A stretch of DNA of 45,582 bases, taken from assembly GCA_964435115.1 (NCBI GenBank), contig CAYSYM010000029.1:1-45582 (forward strand), in the 5' to 3' direction. The DNA is from CAYSYM01 sp964435115 (GTDB lineage: Bacteria > Chloroflexota > UBA6077 > CF-72). The first letter of the stretch is position 1. Each line of letters starts with the position of its first letter. The notes under the pieces were generated by a model. The model was not told where the DNA came from and did no database searches. It worked only from the letters and a program-made list of their open reading frames with translations. The position numbers and the translations under genes are program-made. This document shows, in pieces, positions 24,895 through 33,330 of the stretch.

Positions 24895-26000
24895 ACTCGC
24901 CCGGCGCCTACGTCTACATCCTGCACGGCGAAGACGCGTTCTCCCGGGACGAGGCGCTCCACAGTCTGAAGGAGCGGATGCGCGCCCAACCGGCCGGCGA
25001 GCATAACCTAACCGAGCTGCGCGACGCAGACGCGACGGTCGCTCGCCTGCAGCTCGCGGCCGACGCGCTGCCCTTCCTCGCCGACCGACGCATAGTCGTG
25101 GTGCACGGGCTCCTCACGCGGCTGCAGGGGAAGGGGGACGCGTCCGGGCGTAAGGCTCGGCAGGGGGGACGGCGGGTGGCACGGGCCGGCGCCGCTGCAG
25201 CTCACGGGTCGAGCCGGCTCGAGAGCCAGCGCGATGACGCGGCGACCGACGAGTACCCGCGCTTGCTCGAGTACCTGGGCGGCGTCCCTCCGACAACCTC
25301 GGTAGTGTTCGTCGAGCCCGGCACGGTCGAGGCGGGTCCGCTCGTGGCGGCCATCCCGCCAGGCCGCGCGTTCGTGCGCGTCTTCCCCGGGGTACGTTTC
25401 GAGGACCTGCCCGGCTGGATCCGGCGGCGGGCCCGCATGGTGGGAGTCGACCTCGACGAGTCGGCCGTGCGCGAGCTCGCCCAGCTCGGTGGCGGCGACC
25501 TGCGCCGCCTGGATGGCGAGCTGCGGAAGCTGGCGGCGTTCGCTGATGGACAGACCGCCACGCGCGCGGACGTACACGCGCTGGTCGTCGGGCACGATGT
25601 GAGCGTGTGGGCGCTCCTGGACGCCCTGGTAGAGCGGCGGGTGGGGCGTGCGCTCGTCGCCCTTCGGCAGCTCTACGCCCAGGGGGAGGCTCCGGAGGCG
25701 ATCCTCGGCCGGGATGTCGCGCCCCTCTACCGCCGACTGCTGGCGGCCAGGGAAGTGGCGCGGTTGGGACGGGCGGCGCGAGCCGCGTTTGACGCTGGCA
25801 GCCTGGGGTTGAACCCGCACACTCTACCGCGCCTGGTGGACCAGGCGACGTGGTTCGATTCCGACGAGCTGGAGCGGGCGCTGGAGCTGTTGCTGGACCT
25901 CGATCGCAGGATCAAGACGGGCGACACCGATCCCGAGGCCGCGCTCGAGGTGGCCATCGTCCGGCTTTGCGGCCGCCTCTCGGCCACCGCGGCCGCGTAG
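24867..26000 (+). CDS. holA: DNA polymerase III delta subunit HolA
   Basis: Clamp-loader subunit that opens the beta clamp. 377 residues. The N-terminal YILHGEDAFSRDEALHSLKERM corresponds to the AAA+-like start of HolA; later segments DLPGWIRRRARMVGVDLDESAVRELAQLGGGDLRRLDGELRKL and DVSVWALLDALVERRVGRALVALRQL (each split by short variable regions) and the C-terminal LERALELLLDLDRRIKTGD are characteristic. ATG 24867 has AAGG 6 nt upstream and overlaps fdhD by 28 bp; a GTG at 24891 would give a GTGA overlap. A basic insert of about 35 residues (around 88-125) is unusual. It ends only 3 bp from the convergent nadE stop. Confidence 0.86.
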   Translation: MGALGRVAVNSPGAYVYILHGEDAFSRDEALHSLKERMRAQPAGEHNLTELRDADATVARLQLAADALPFLADRRIVVVHGLLTRLQGKGDASGRKARQGGRRVARAGAAAAHGSSRLESQRDDAATDEYPRLLEYLGGVPPTTSVVFVEPGTVEAGPLVAAIPPGRAFVRVFPGVRFEDLPGWIRRRARMVGVDLDESAVRELAQLGGGDLRRLDGELRKLAAFADGQTATRADVHALVVGHDVSVWALLDALVERRVGRALVALRQLYAQGEAPEAILGRDVAPLYRRLLAAREVARLGRAARAAFDAGSLGLNPHTLPRLVDQATWFDSDELERALELLLDLDRRIKTGDTDPEAALEVAIVRLCGRLSATAAA

Positions 26001-26003
26001 CGC

Positions 26004-27779
26004 TCAGACGGCCGTGAAGCGGTTGGTGATTGGCAGGCGCCGGTCGCGCCCGAACGCCCGGGTCGTGACCTTGATGCCGGGCGGCGCCTGGCGGCGCTTG
26101 TACTCGCTCCGGTCGACCATCGTGACGACCCGCCGCACCGTCGCCTCGTCGTACCCCATCTGGACGATCTCGTCGACGGTGCGGTCGTCTTCCACGTAAG
26201 CCGCCAGGATGGGGTCGAGCACCTCGTACGGCGGGAGCGCATCCTGGTCGGTCTGGTTGGGCCGCAGCTCGGCCGAGGGCGCCTTGGTGAGCACGCGCTC
26301 GGGGATGGCCGGGCGTGCTGCGGCGCCGTTACGGTAGCGCGCCAGCTCGTAGACGAGCGTCTTGGGCACGTCCTTGATCACCGCGAACCCGCCGGCCATG
26401 TCGCCGTACAGCGTCGCATAGCCGGTGGCCATCTCACTCTTGTTCCCGGTCGTCAGCACCAGGTGGCCGAACTTGTTCGAGATCGCCATGAGGACCTGGC
26501 CGCGCACGCGTGCCTGCAGGTTCTCCTCCGTGACGTCCGGCTGGCAGCCCCGGAACGTCTCGGCCAGCGTCTCGAGCATGCCCTGAAACCCTGGCTCGAT
26601 GGGCACGATCGTGTAGGCGATGCCCAGCGCGCTCGCCACCTCCGCCGCGTCGTCCTGGCTGTGCTGGCTGGAGTAGCGCGACGGCATGCTGACGCCGAGC
26701 ACCTGCTCGGGCCCCAGCGCGTCGGCGGCAATGGCGGCGACGAGCGAGGAGTCGATGCCACCAGAAAGGCCGAGCACGACGCGCCTGAACCCATTCTTGC
26801 GCACGTAGTCGCGGGTGCCGAGCACCAGTGCCCGGTAGACCTCCTCGACGCGGCCCAGGCGTGGCGCCATCGGCGGGTCCGACGCGAGAGGAGGCCGGCT
26901 GGCCAGGGTGCGATGCGCGTCGACGAGGATCGGCTCTGAGGGCCGGTCGGCCTCACGCCGCGGGTGCTCCTTCCTGCGGCGCGGGTCATGCAGCCGCGCG
27001 CGGAACACGCCCGCCACGTCCAGGTCGACTAGTACCAGGTCCTCCTCGAACGCCTTTCCCCGGCACACGAGGTCGCCGGATGGATCGAAGACGCTGCTGG
27101 AGCCGTCGAACACCAGCTCATCCTGTCCACCGACCAGGTTCACGTAGGCCACGATCGCGTGGTTGTCGGCGGCTCGCGTGGCCAACATCTTCTCGCGGTA
27201 CCCGGGCTTCTGGTCGGCGTACGGGGACGCGTTGATGTTGACGATCAGCTCTGCTCCCGCCAGGCTCTGCGCGTTCGTCGGGCCGACGGCGTACCAGATG
27301 TCTTCACACACGTTCACGCCAAATGTCACGTCGCCCAGGCGAAACACCGGCGCCTCCGAGCCCGGTCGGAAGTAGCGGTCCTCGTCAAACACGCCGTAGG
27401 TGGGGAGGAATTGCTTGCGGTAGGTGCCCACCACCCGGCCGCGGTGGAGGACCGCCGCGGCGTTGAAGATATCGTCACGCCGGTCGACGAAGCCGACCAC
27501 GGCGACCACTTCCACGGCCGCGGCGGCGACCTCGTGGAGCGCGTCCAGGTTCTGGCGGATGAATGCCGGCTTGAGCAGTAGGTCTTCAGGCGGGTAGCCG
27601 GTGAGCGCCAGCTCGGGGAACGCCACCAGCTCGGCGCCGGCGGCTTCGGCGGCGCGAATCCCCGCCACGATCTTCTGCGCGTTGCCGTCCACGTCGCCGA
27701 CCGTCGCGTTCACCTGGGCCAGCGCGAGCCGGAAGGGCCGCGCGGCGCCGTTCGACGGGATCTCCCCGCTGCCGCCCAT
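26004..27779 (-). CDS. nadE: Glutamine-dependent NAD+ synthetase NadE
   Basis: Two-domain enzyme converting deamido-NAD to NAD with glutamine-derived ammonia. 591 residues from ATG 27779. The N-terminal nitrilase-type glutaminase has Glu56 (FPELALTGYPPEDLLL), Lys122 (YRKQFLPTYGVFDE) and Cys158 (VNVCEDIW). The C-terminal synthetase has the P-loop SGGIDSS at 339-345, followed by SMPSRYSSQHS, TTGNKSEMATGYATLYGDMAGGF and LTKAPSAELRPNQTDQDALPPYE. The long upstream open frame (to 27986) is not conserved. The -10 lies 7 nt before the ATG, suggesting a leaderless mRNA. Confidence 0.96.
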   Translation of the reverse strand: MGGSGEIPSNGAARPFRLALAQVNATVGDVDGNAQKIVAGIRAAEAAGAELVAFPELALTGYPPEDLLLKPAFIRQNLDALHEVAAAAVEVVAVVGFVDRRDDIFNAAAVLHRGRVVGTYRKQFLPTYGVFDEDRYFRPGSEAPVFRLGDVTFGVNVCEDIWYAVGPTNAQSLAGAELIVNINASPYADQKPGYREKMLATRAADNHAIVAYVNLVGGQDELVFDGSSSVFDPSGDLVCRGKAFEEDLVLVDLDVAGVFRARLHDPRRRKEHPRREADRPSEPILVDAHRTLASRPPLASDPPMAPRLGRVEEVYRALVLGTRDYVRKNGFRRVVLGLSGGIDSSLVAAIAADALGPEQVLGVSMPSRYSSQHSQDDAAEVASALGIAYTIVPIEPGFQGMLETLAETFRGCQPDVTEENLQARVRGQVLMAISNKFGHLVLTTGNKSEMATGYATLYGDMAGGFAVIKDVPKTLVYELARYRNGAAARPAIPERVLTKAPSAELRPNQTDQDALPPYEVLDPILAAYVEDDRTVDEIVQMGYDEATVRRVVTMVDRSEYKRRQAPPGIKVTTRAFGRDRRLPITNRFTAV

Positions 27780-27786
27780 TCGTGCC

Positions 27787-27792
27787 AGTATA
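27787..27792 (-). promoter_or_regulatory. nadE -10 element (TATACT)
   Basis: TATACT on the minus strand, 7 nt before the nadE ATG, which would place +1 at the start codon. No good -35 is visible at 16-18 bp. Confidence 0.45.
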
Positions 27793-27821
27793 GCCAGCGG
27801 CCCTCCGGCCGTGGCGCCCTG

Positions 27822-27851
27822 TAGACGTTCCGGGACGCCGACCTCTATACT
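27822..27851 (+). promoter_or_regulatory. Candidate rpsT promoter
   Basis: TAGACG (27822-27827), an 18-bp spacer, and TATACT (27846-27851). It lies divergent to, and about 55 bp from, the nadE -10 element. The leader to the rpsT start would be about 120 nt. Confidence 0.5.
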
Positions 27852-27979
27852 GCCAGGCGAAGCAGGACGACGGTACATCCCGACCGTAAGCGGGCTCGAC
27901 GGCCGGCCCCGCTGCTGAGCGGTGGAGCCGGCCGCGCTGCGTTCGGCGGAGCATGAACGGCCCACGAGGAGCGACGCTG

Positions 27980-28387
27980 GTGGCACATACGAGGTCGGCG
28001 TTGAAGGCGCAGCGCCAGGCTGAGCAGCGGGCGGCCCGCAACCGGCCGATCCGTAGCGCGATCAGGACGCAGGTGAAGAAGGCGTCGGCGGCGATCGCCG
28101 TCGCTGAGGAGCGGGCGGGGGACGTGGTGCGGCAGGCGGTGAGCGCGCTGGACAGGGCGGCCGGGAAGGGCGTGATCCACCGGAACAGCGCGGCCCGGCG
28201 CAAGTCGCGGCTCATGGCGCGCCTGCACGCCCTGACGCTCGCGCGTCGGGCTGAGGCACAGCCGGCGGAGGCGAAGCCCGCGGCCAAGGCCGGGGCGACG
28301 GGCCGGACGGCGGCACGGGCGAAGGCGGCCAACGGGTTGGCGAAGAAACCCACCACGCGGCGGAGCACCAGGGCCAAGACTGGGTAG
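27980..28387 (+). CDS. rpsT: Small ribosomal subunit protein S20 (bS20) with C-terminal extension
   Basis: Binds 16S rRNA early in 30S assembly. GTG 27980 has GAGGAG 8 nt upstream and gives the expected beginning AHTRSALKAQRQAEQRAARN; an ATG at 27953 would add nine residues. The core three-helix bundle is recognisable through VIHRNSAARRKSRLMARLHAL, ending near residue 90. A further 45 residues or so are Ala/Lys/Arg-rich (AEAKPAAKAGATGRTAARAK), making it 135 residues against the usual 85-95. The tail is probably a disordered rRNA-binding extension. Confidence 0.92.
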   Translation: MAHTRSALKAQRQAEQRAARNRPIRSAIRTQVKKASAAIAVAEERAGDVVRQAVSALDRAAGKGVIHRNSAARRKSRLMARLHALTLARRAEAQPAEAKPAAKAGATGRTAARAKAANGLAKKPTTRRSTRAKTG

Positions 28388-28486
28388 CCCTCCGCGTCCA
28401 CGGCGCACCAGGCACGCGGGCCGAAAGCCGGTCGGGTCAGACGCCCGCCTGGCCCACGAGCCAGACTACCGCGCCGGCAGAATGGC

Positions 28487-28492
28487 TAGAAT
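28487..28492 (+). promoter_or_regulatory. Candidate -10 of the menaquinone operon
   Basis: TAGAAT, 5 of 6 matches to consensus, directly before the 26-bp palindrome. Only a weak -35 candidate (CAGACT or GACTAC near 28462-28469) lies upstream. The start point would be about 28499, inside the palindrome. Confidence 0.45.
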
Positions 28493-28497
28493 GCGTC

Positions 28498-28523
28498 GGA
28501 AACCGACTCGCGAGTCGGTTTCC
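28498..28523 (+). promoter_or_regulatory. Perfect 26-bp palindrome, probable TetR-type operator
   Basis: The left arm GGAAACCGACTCG is followed immediately by its exact reverse complement CGAGTCGGTTTCC. It sits between the TAGAAT -10 and the ATG of the TetR-MenF gene (18-43 bp upstream of it). Perfect palindromes of this size at the start point are typical TetR-family operators, so autorepression of the men operon is the simplest reading. It could alternatively form an RNA hairpin in the leader. Confidence 0.7.
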
Positions 28524-28540
28524 TGAAGTGGCGATCCCCC

Positions 28541-30628
28541 ATGCCGGCGGAACAGGCCCGTAGCCAGCAGCGGCACGCGCGCATCCTGGACGCCGCGTTG
28601 CGCGTCTTCTCGCGCCAGGGCTTCCACCTCACGGCCGTCGACGACATTGCCGGCGAAGCGCGGACCTCGAAGGGGGGTGTCTATTTCCACTTCCCGACGA
28701 AACAGGCGATCTTCCTGGCGCTCCTCGACCGCATGGCCGGGCTGCTGCGCGCCCGGGTGCAGGCGGCGGTAGCCGGCGAGGCCGATCCGCTCGCGAAGGC
28801 CGACATCGCGCTCCAGGTCGTGCTGCAGACGTTCGCCTCCCATCGCACGCTCGCGCGGCTCTTCTTCGTGGAGGCGCTCGGCGCCGGCCCCGAGTTCCAC
28901 CGGCGGATGCTTGAGATCCGCGGCGCGTTCGTCGCGCTCATCCAGGAGCACCTGGACGAGGCGGCCCGGCAGGGCGCCATCCCGCCGCTGGACACCGCCG
29001 CGGCGAGCCGCGTCTGGTTCGGAGCCCTCTCCGAGGTGGTCACGAGCTGGGTGCTGGCCGAGCCCCCGGGCCGCCTCGAAGAGAGCTACCCCACGGTTCG
29101 GGCCCTCCTGCTGCGCGGCATCGGCGCGCAGGTGCCCGCGCCAGAAGCCGCGCCGTCGGCGCCGCATGCTCGCAGCCGGTCCGTGCCGGCCGTCGGCGTC
29201 GCCCTGGGTGCGGCGGGGCCGGGCACCGACCTCGCCGGGTGCGTGCGGCCCGTGCTGGAGGAGGCGGCGCGGCGGGCCCGCGCCGACGGGCGCCCGGTCC
29301 TTGCCAGCGTCGTCGTCCCGGCCCCGCCGAGCGACCCACTCGCGTTCTTCAGGCGGGGGGCGGCGCTCGGGCCGGACCGGGCGGTGTGGAGTCGGCCGCG
29401 GACCGGGTTCAGCCTGGCGGCGGTGGGCGGAGCCTGGTCGATCGAGGGACGAGCCGAGCGGCGATTCCAGCAGACCGCCACCGCCTGGCAAGACATCCTT
29501 CGCGACGCGGTGGTGCGAGCGCCGGCCGATGTCATCGGGGTCGGGCCGGCGTTGATGGGCGGCTTCGCCTTCGAGACCACCCAGGAACGTCCCACGCGCT
29601 GGGACGGCTACCCGGACGGGCGGCTCATCCTGCCGCGCTGCCTGCTGACCCACGTCGACGGCGCCGCCTGGCTCACCACCAACGTCCTCATCTCGCCCGA
29701 GGGCGATACCGCCTCCGAGACCGAGGCGCTGGTGCGCGCTGCGTCGGTCCTGCTGCGCGAGCCGGACGCGAATGGACCGGTGGTGCACGAGGGCGTGGCT
29801 GCCGAGGTGGTGGACGAGCTGCCCGCCGCAGCCTGGCAGCGCAGCGTCCGCTCCATGGTCGCGCGGATCCGCGCCGGGGAGATCGAGAAGGCCGTGCTCG
29901 CCCGTGGAGCGCGGGCGCGGTCCGGCGTTCCGTTCGACGTCCCGCTGGCGCTGGCGCGGCTCCGGCGGGACTACCCGAGTTGCTTCGTGTTCGCCGTGGT
30001 GCGCGGCGACCGGTGCTTCCTCGGCGCCTCGCCGGAGCGCCTGGTCCGGCTGCGCGACGGCGTGGTGTCCACGATGTGCCTGGCGGGTTCGACGGCGCGG
30101 GGCACGACCGACGAGGAGGACCGCCGTCTCGGAGAGGCGCTGCTCGCCAGCCCCAAGGAGCGCGCCGAGCACGAGGTGGTGGTGCGCGCCCTGCAGGAAG
30201 CGCTGGCCGAGGTGTGCGACGGCGTTGCGCCCATCAGCACGCCGGTGCTGCTGAAGGTGCGGAACGTCCAGCACCTGCTGACCACCATCGTCGGGCGGGC
30301 GGTGGATGGCGCCTCCATCCTGGACGTGGTGGAGCGCCTCCATCCAACCCCCGCCGTTGGCGGCTACCCCAGGGAGGCGGCGCTCGCCGCCATCCGCCAG
30401 GAGGAGCGGCTGGACCGCGGCTGGTACGCGGGGCCTGTGGGCTGGCTCGACGCCGGCGGTGAAGGCGAGTTCGCGGTGGCGATCCGGTCCGGCCTGGTCT
30501 CGGGCAGGGAGGCCAGCCTGTTCGCGGGCTGCGGGATCATGGGCGACTCGGATCCCGATGCCGAGTACGCCGAGGCGTGGCTCAAGCTGCGACCGATGCT
30601 CTCGGCCCTCGGCGCGGACACGCCGTGA
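28541..30628 (+). CDS. menF: TetR-family repressor fused to isochorismate synthase (TetR-MenF)
   Basis: One uninterrupted 695-residue frame encodes two complete proteins. Residues 12-60 form a TetR helix-turn-helix (ARILDAALRVFSRQGFHLTA, DDIAGEARTSKGGVYFHFPTKQAI), and helices to about 195 form the usual ligand-binding/dimerisation domain. An Ala/Pro linker (VPAPEAAPSAPHARSRS, about 198-214) leads into a chorismate-binding domain from about 216 to the end. That domain has the catalytic lysine of EIEKAVLARG (Lys450), FLGASPERLVRLRDG, LAGSTARG, LHPTPAVGGYP, WYAGPVGW and AGCGIMGDSDPDAEY. The enzyme converts chorismate to isochorismate, the first committed menaquinone step. No internal start with a ribosome binding site is visible at the junction (GTG 29183 lacks one). 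menD overlaps by 4 bp. Confidence 0.9.
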   Translation: MPAEQARSQQRHARILDAALRVFSRQGFHLTAVDDIAGEARTSKGGVYFHFPTKQAIFLALLDRMAGLLRARVQAAVAGEADPLAKADIALQVVLQTFASHRTLARLFFVEALGAGPEFHRRMLEIRGAFVALIQEHLDEAARQGAIPPLDTAAASRVWFGALSEVVTSWVLAEPPGRLEESYPTVRALLLRGIGAQVPAPEAAPSAPHARSRSVPAVGVALGAAGPGTDLAGCVRPVLEEAARRARADGRPVLASVVVPAPPSDPLAFFRRGAALGPDRAVWSRPRTGFSLAAVGGAWSIEGRAERRFQQTATAWQDILRDAVVRAPADVIGVGPALMGGFAFETTQERPTRWDGYPDGRLILPRCLLTHVDGAAWLTTNVLISPEGDTASETEALVRAASVLLREPDANGPVVHEGVAAEVVDELPAAAWQRSVRSMVARIRAGEIEKAVLARGARARSGVPFDVPLALARLRRDYPSCFVFAVVRGDRCFLGASPERLVRLRDGVVSTMCLAGSTARGTTDEEDRRLGEALLASPKERAEHEVVVRALQEALAEVCDGVAPISTPVLLKVRNVQHLLTTIVGRAVDGASILDVVERLHPTPAVGGYPREAALAAIRQEERLDRGWYAGPVGWLDAGGEGEFAVAIRSGLVSGREASLFAGCGIMGDSDPDAEYAEAWLKLRPMLSALGADTP

Positions 30629-32403
30629 ACGCCCCCGTGTCGGCGCCGCAGGCGCTGGCGAGGAGCGTCGGCTCGTTCGTCGACGAGCTAGTCCGGTCTG
30701 GTGTCCGCCACTTCTCGGCGGCCCCAGGGTCGCGCTCGACGCCGCTCGCGCTGGCGGTCGCCAACCACCCTGGCGCGAGGCTCTGGATGCATCTCGACGA
30801 GCGGTCGGCGAGCTACTTCGGCCTGGGGATGGCGAAGGCGCTGCGCGAGCCGGTGGCGCTCGTGTGCACCTCTGGTACGGCGGCTGCCAACTTCCTGCCC
30901 GCGGTCGTCGAGGCCTTCTACGGCCGCGTGCCGCTCGTCGTGCTCACCGCCGACCGGCCCCACGAGCTACGCGACTGCGGCGCTGCCCAGACCATCGACC
31001 AGGTCCGGCTCTACGGCTCGCATGTTAAGTGGTTCTTCGACCTGGAGGAGCCGGACGGGACCGACGCCTTGGTCCGGCACGCGCGCACGATCGCTGTGCG
31101 CGCGGTGTCGACCGCGCGGCACCGGCCGGCCGGGCCGGTGCACGTGAACTGCCCGTACCGCGAGCCGCTGATCCCGGACCGCACGCACCTGCCGGCTGGC
31201 AGGGAGGACGGCACGCCGCGCCCCACAACCTCCGTGGTCGAGGGGGCCCGTCTGGCCAGCGCGGCCACGTCGGCCGCGCTGGCCGAGGCGCTGGGTACCG
31301 TCCACCGAGGGCTGGTCGTCGCCGGTCCGCAGGACGATCCCGCACTCCCCGCGGCCGTGTCGGAGCTCGCCCAGGCGCTCGGCTACCCGATCCTGGCCGA
31401 CCCGCTGTCCGGCCTCCGGTGCGGCAGCCACGACCGCTCGCTGGTTCTTGACGCTTACGACGCCTTCCTGCGCGACCCGGCGTTCGTCGAACGGGCTGGC
31501 CCGGAGGTGGTGCTGCGCTTCGGCGCCGTGCCTACCTCCAAGCCAGCGCTCCAGTTCCTCGAGCGCCACCCCGGCGCGCGCCACGTCCTGGTGGACGGTG
31601 CGAGCGCCTGGAACGATCCGGCGCGCCTGGCGACCGACGTGGTCCAGGCCGACGGCGCCGCGTTCTGCCGCCAGCTCCGCGAGGCGCTGGCCGCGGCCAG
31701 CCGGCCGGCTGGGCCCGAGGTCTGGGCGGACGCCTGGCGCGCGGCGGACCGCGCAGCGCGGGCGGCGATTCGGGACCGGCTGGAGACGATGGACGAGCTG
31801 TTCGAAGGCAAGGTGTTCGCGGAGCTGGCGGAGCTGCTCCCGCCCGGGGCTGCCCTGTTCGCGGGGAGCAGCATGCCCGTACGCGACCTGGACACCTTCT
31901 TCCCCGGTGGCGAACGGGGGATCCGCTTCCTCGCCAACCGCGGCGCGAACGGGATCGACGGCGTGGTCTCCAGCGCCCTGGGCGCCAGCGCCGCGGGCCT
32001 GGACCCCCTGGTGCTGGTGATCGGCGACATCTCGTTCTACCACGACTCGAACGGGCTGCTCGCTGCCAGCCAGCACCATCTGAATGCCACGATCGTGCTC
32101 TTGAACAACGACGGTGGGGGTATCTTCTCCTTCCTTCCCCAGGCGAGCCAGCCCGAGCACTTCGAGACGCTGTTCGGGACGCCGCACGGGCTGGATTTCC
32201 GCCCCATCGCCGAAGCCTACGGCGCCAGGTTCACCCGCGCGGCAACCTGGGAGCAGTTCCGCGCGGCGGTCGGCGCCAGCCTCGAAGAACGGGGCGTCGC
32301 GATCGTAGAGGTGCCCACGCAGCGCGCCAGGAACGTCGCCCTGCACCGCGAGATGTGGCTGGCCGTCTCGAGCGCGCTGCCCCCCGCGCACATGCTCGTG
32401 TAA
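30625..32403 (+). CDS. menD: SEPHCHC synthase MenD
   Basis: Thiamine-diphosphate enzyme joining isochorismate and 2-oxoglutarate in menaquinone synthesis. 592 residues from GTG 30625, which overlaps the menF stop (GTGA). Family features are FVDELVRSGVRHFSAAPGSRSTPLALA, HLDERSASYFGLGMAKAL, VCTSGTAAANFLPAVVEA, TADRPHELRDCGAAQTIDQ, and the C-terminal diphosphate/Mg motif GDISFYHDSNGLL with LLNNDGGGIFSFLPQA. The preceding gene supplies its substrate, and menH follows 12 bp downstream. Confidence 0.96.
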   Translation: MNAPVSAPQALARSVGSFVDELVRSGVRHFSAAPGSRSTPLALAVANHPGARLWMHLDERSASYFGLGMAKALREPVALVCTSGTAAANFLPAVVEAFYGRVPLVVLTADRPHELRDCGAAQTIDQVRLYGSHVKWFFDLEEPDGTDALVRHARTIAVRAVSTARHRPAGPVHVNCPYREPLIPDRTHLPAGREDGTPRPTTSVVEGARLASAATSAALAEALGTVHRGLVVAGPQDDPALPAAVSELAQALGYPILADPLSGLRCGSHDRSLVLDAYDAFLRDPAFVERAGPEVVLRFGAVPTSKPALQFLERHPGARHVLVDGASAWNDPARLATDVVQADGAAFCRQLREALAAASRPAGPEVWADAWRAADRAARAAIRDRLETMDELFEGKVFAELAELLPPGAALFAGSSMPVRDLDTFFPGGERGIRFLANRGANGIDGVVSSALGASAAGLDPLVLVIGDISFYHDSNGLLAASQHHLNATIVLLNNDGGGIFSFLPQASQPEHFETLFGTPHGLDFRPIAEAYGARFTRAATWEQFRAAVGASLEERGVAIVEVPTQRARNVALHREMWLAVSSALPPAHMLV

Positions 32404-32415
32404 GGGCCACCGCAC

Positions 32416-33330
32416 GTGGGCGGGAGCGGGGCGGGGCGAGACACGGGCGTCGGGCGACCGCGCCGGGGCGGCCGGGCGGCGCGCGTCCTGGTCGACGGCA
32501 TTGCGCTCGGCGTCGAGAGCGTGGGGGAGGGACCGCCACTGCTGCTCCTGCACGGGTTCACTGGCAGCGCTCGCACCTGGGACCCGTGCGTGGCTGCCCT
32601 TCAATCGGCTGTCCGCGTGGTGGCGGTCGACCTGGTCGGCCACGGCCGGTCGGACGCGCCCGCTGATCCGGCGCGCTACCGCATGGAACGGTGCATGGGA
32701 GACCTGGCGCGCGTGCTCGACCGGCTCGGGATCGAGCGGACGGGGGTGCTCGGCTACTCCATGGGCGGCCGCGTGGCGCTACACCTGGCGGCAGCCTACC
32801 CGGAGCGAGTGGCCGCGCTCGTACTCGAGAGCGCCTCGCCTGGACTGGCGGACCCCGCCGAGCGCGAGGCGCGCTCCCGTTCCGACCAGGAGCTGGCGGC
32901 GTCGATTGAGCGCGAGGGGATCGAGTGGTTCGTCGACTGCTGGGAACGCCTCCCGCTCTTCGCCAGCCAGGCCGCGCTTTCCGAGACGGCGCGCCGGCGG
33001 CTGCGTGCGCAACGGCTGCAGAATCGGCCCCATGGCCTGGCGAACAGCCTGCGAGGCATGGGCGCGGGTGCCCAGGAGCCGCTGTGGGACCGACTGGCGA
33101 CGGTGGTGATGCCCACCCTGGTGGTGGTGGGCGAGCTCGACGCCAGGTTCCGCGTGGCTGGGGCGCGCATGGCAGCCAGTATGCCGCGCGCGTCCCTTGA
33201 AGTGGTCCCTCAGGCCGGGCACGCTGTCCACCTCGAACGCCCGGCCGACTTCACCGCGCGCGTCCTGGCATTCCTGGAGCGCTCCGCCCTCGCCGCGCCT
33301 CCGGCCCCGCCGCGGGCGCGGCACGATTGA
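32416..33330 (+). CDS. menH: SHCHC synthase MenH (alpha/beta hydrolase)
   Basis: Removes pyruvate from SEPHCHC to give SHCHC. 304 residues from GTG 32416 (AAGGG upstream). It has the alpha/beta-hydrolase oxyanion loop LLLLHGFTGSARTWDPC, DLVGHGRSDAP, nucleophile Ser in GVLGYSMGGRVALHLA, acid Asp in VVGELDARFRVAG, and His in VVPQAGHAVHLERP. MenH-specific WFVDCWERLPLFASQ and NRPHGLANSLRGMGAG are present, so it is not a generic hydrolase. The lexA -35 element overlaps its stop codon. menC, menE, menB and menA are not in the window. Confidence 0.93.
   Translation: MGGSGAGRDTGVGRPRRGGRAARVLVDGIALGVESVGEGPPLLLLHGFTGSARTWDPCVAALQSAVRVVAVDLVGHGRSDAPADPARYRMERCMGDLARVLDRLGIERTGVLGYSMGGRVALHLAAAYPERVAALVLESASPGLADPAEREARSRSDQELAASIEREGIEWFVDCWERLPLFASQAALSETARRRLRAQRLQNRPHGLANSLRGMGAGAQEPLWDRLATVVMPTLVVVGELDARFRVAGARMAASMPRASLEVVPQAGHAVHLERPADFTARVLAFLERSALAAPPAPPRARHD

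Noticed and set aside
28498..28523. Palindrome as the rpsT terminator
   Set aside because: It lies over 110 bp after the rpsT stop, has no U-tract, and is better placed as an operator at the -10 of the next gene.
28466..30343. 625-codon minus-strand frame opposite the TetR-MenF gene
   Set aside because: Antisense shadow; composition is typical of reverse-complemented GC-rich coding DNA.
29183..30628. Independent internal start for isochorismate synthase
   Set aside because: The in-frame GTG at 29183 has no ribosome binding site, and the upstream TetR frame is intact and continuous; kept only as an alternative to test.
30967..32643. 558-codon minus-strand frame opposite menD
   Set aside because: Antisense shadow with no recognisable domain.
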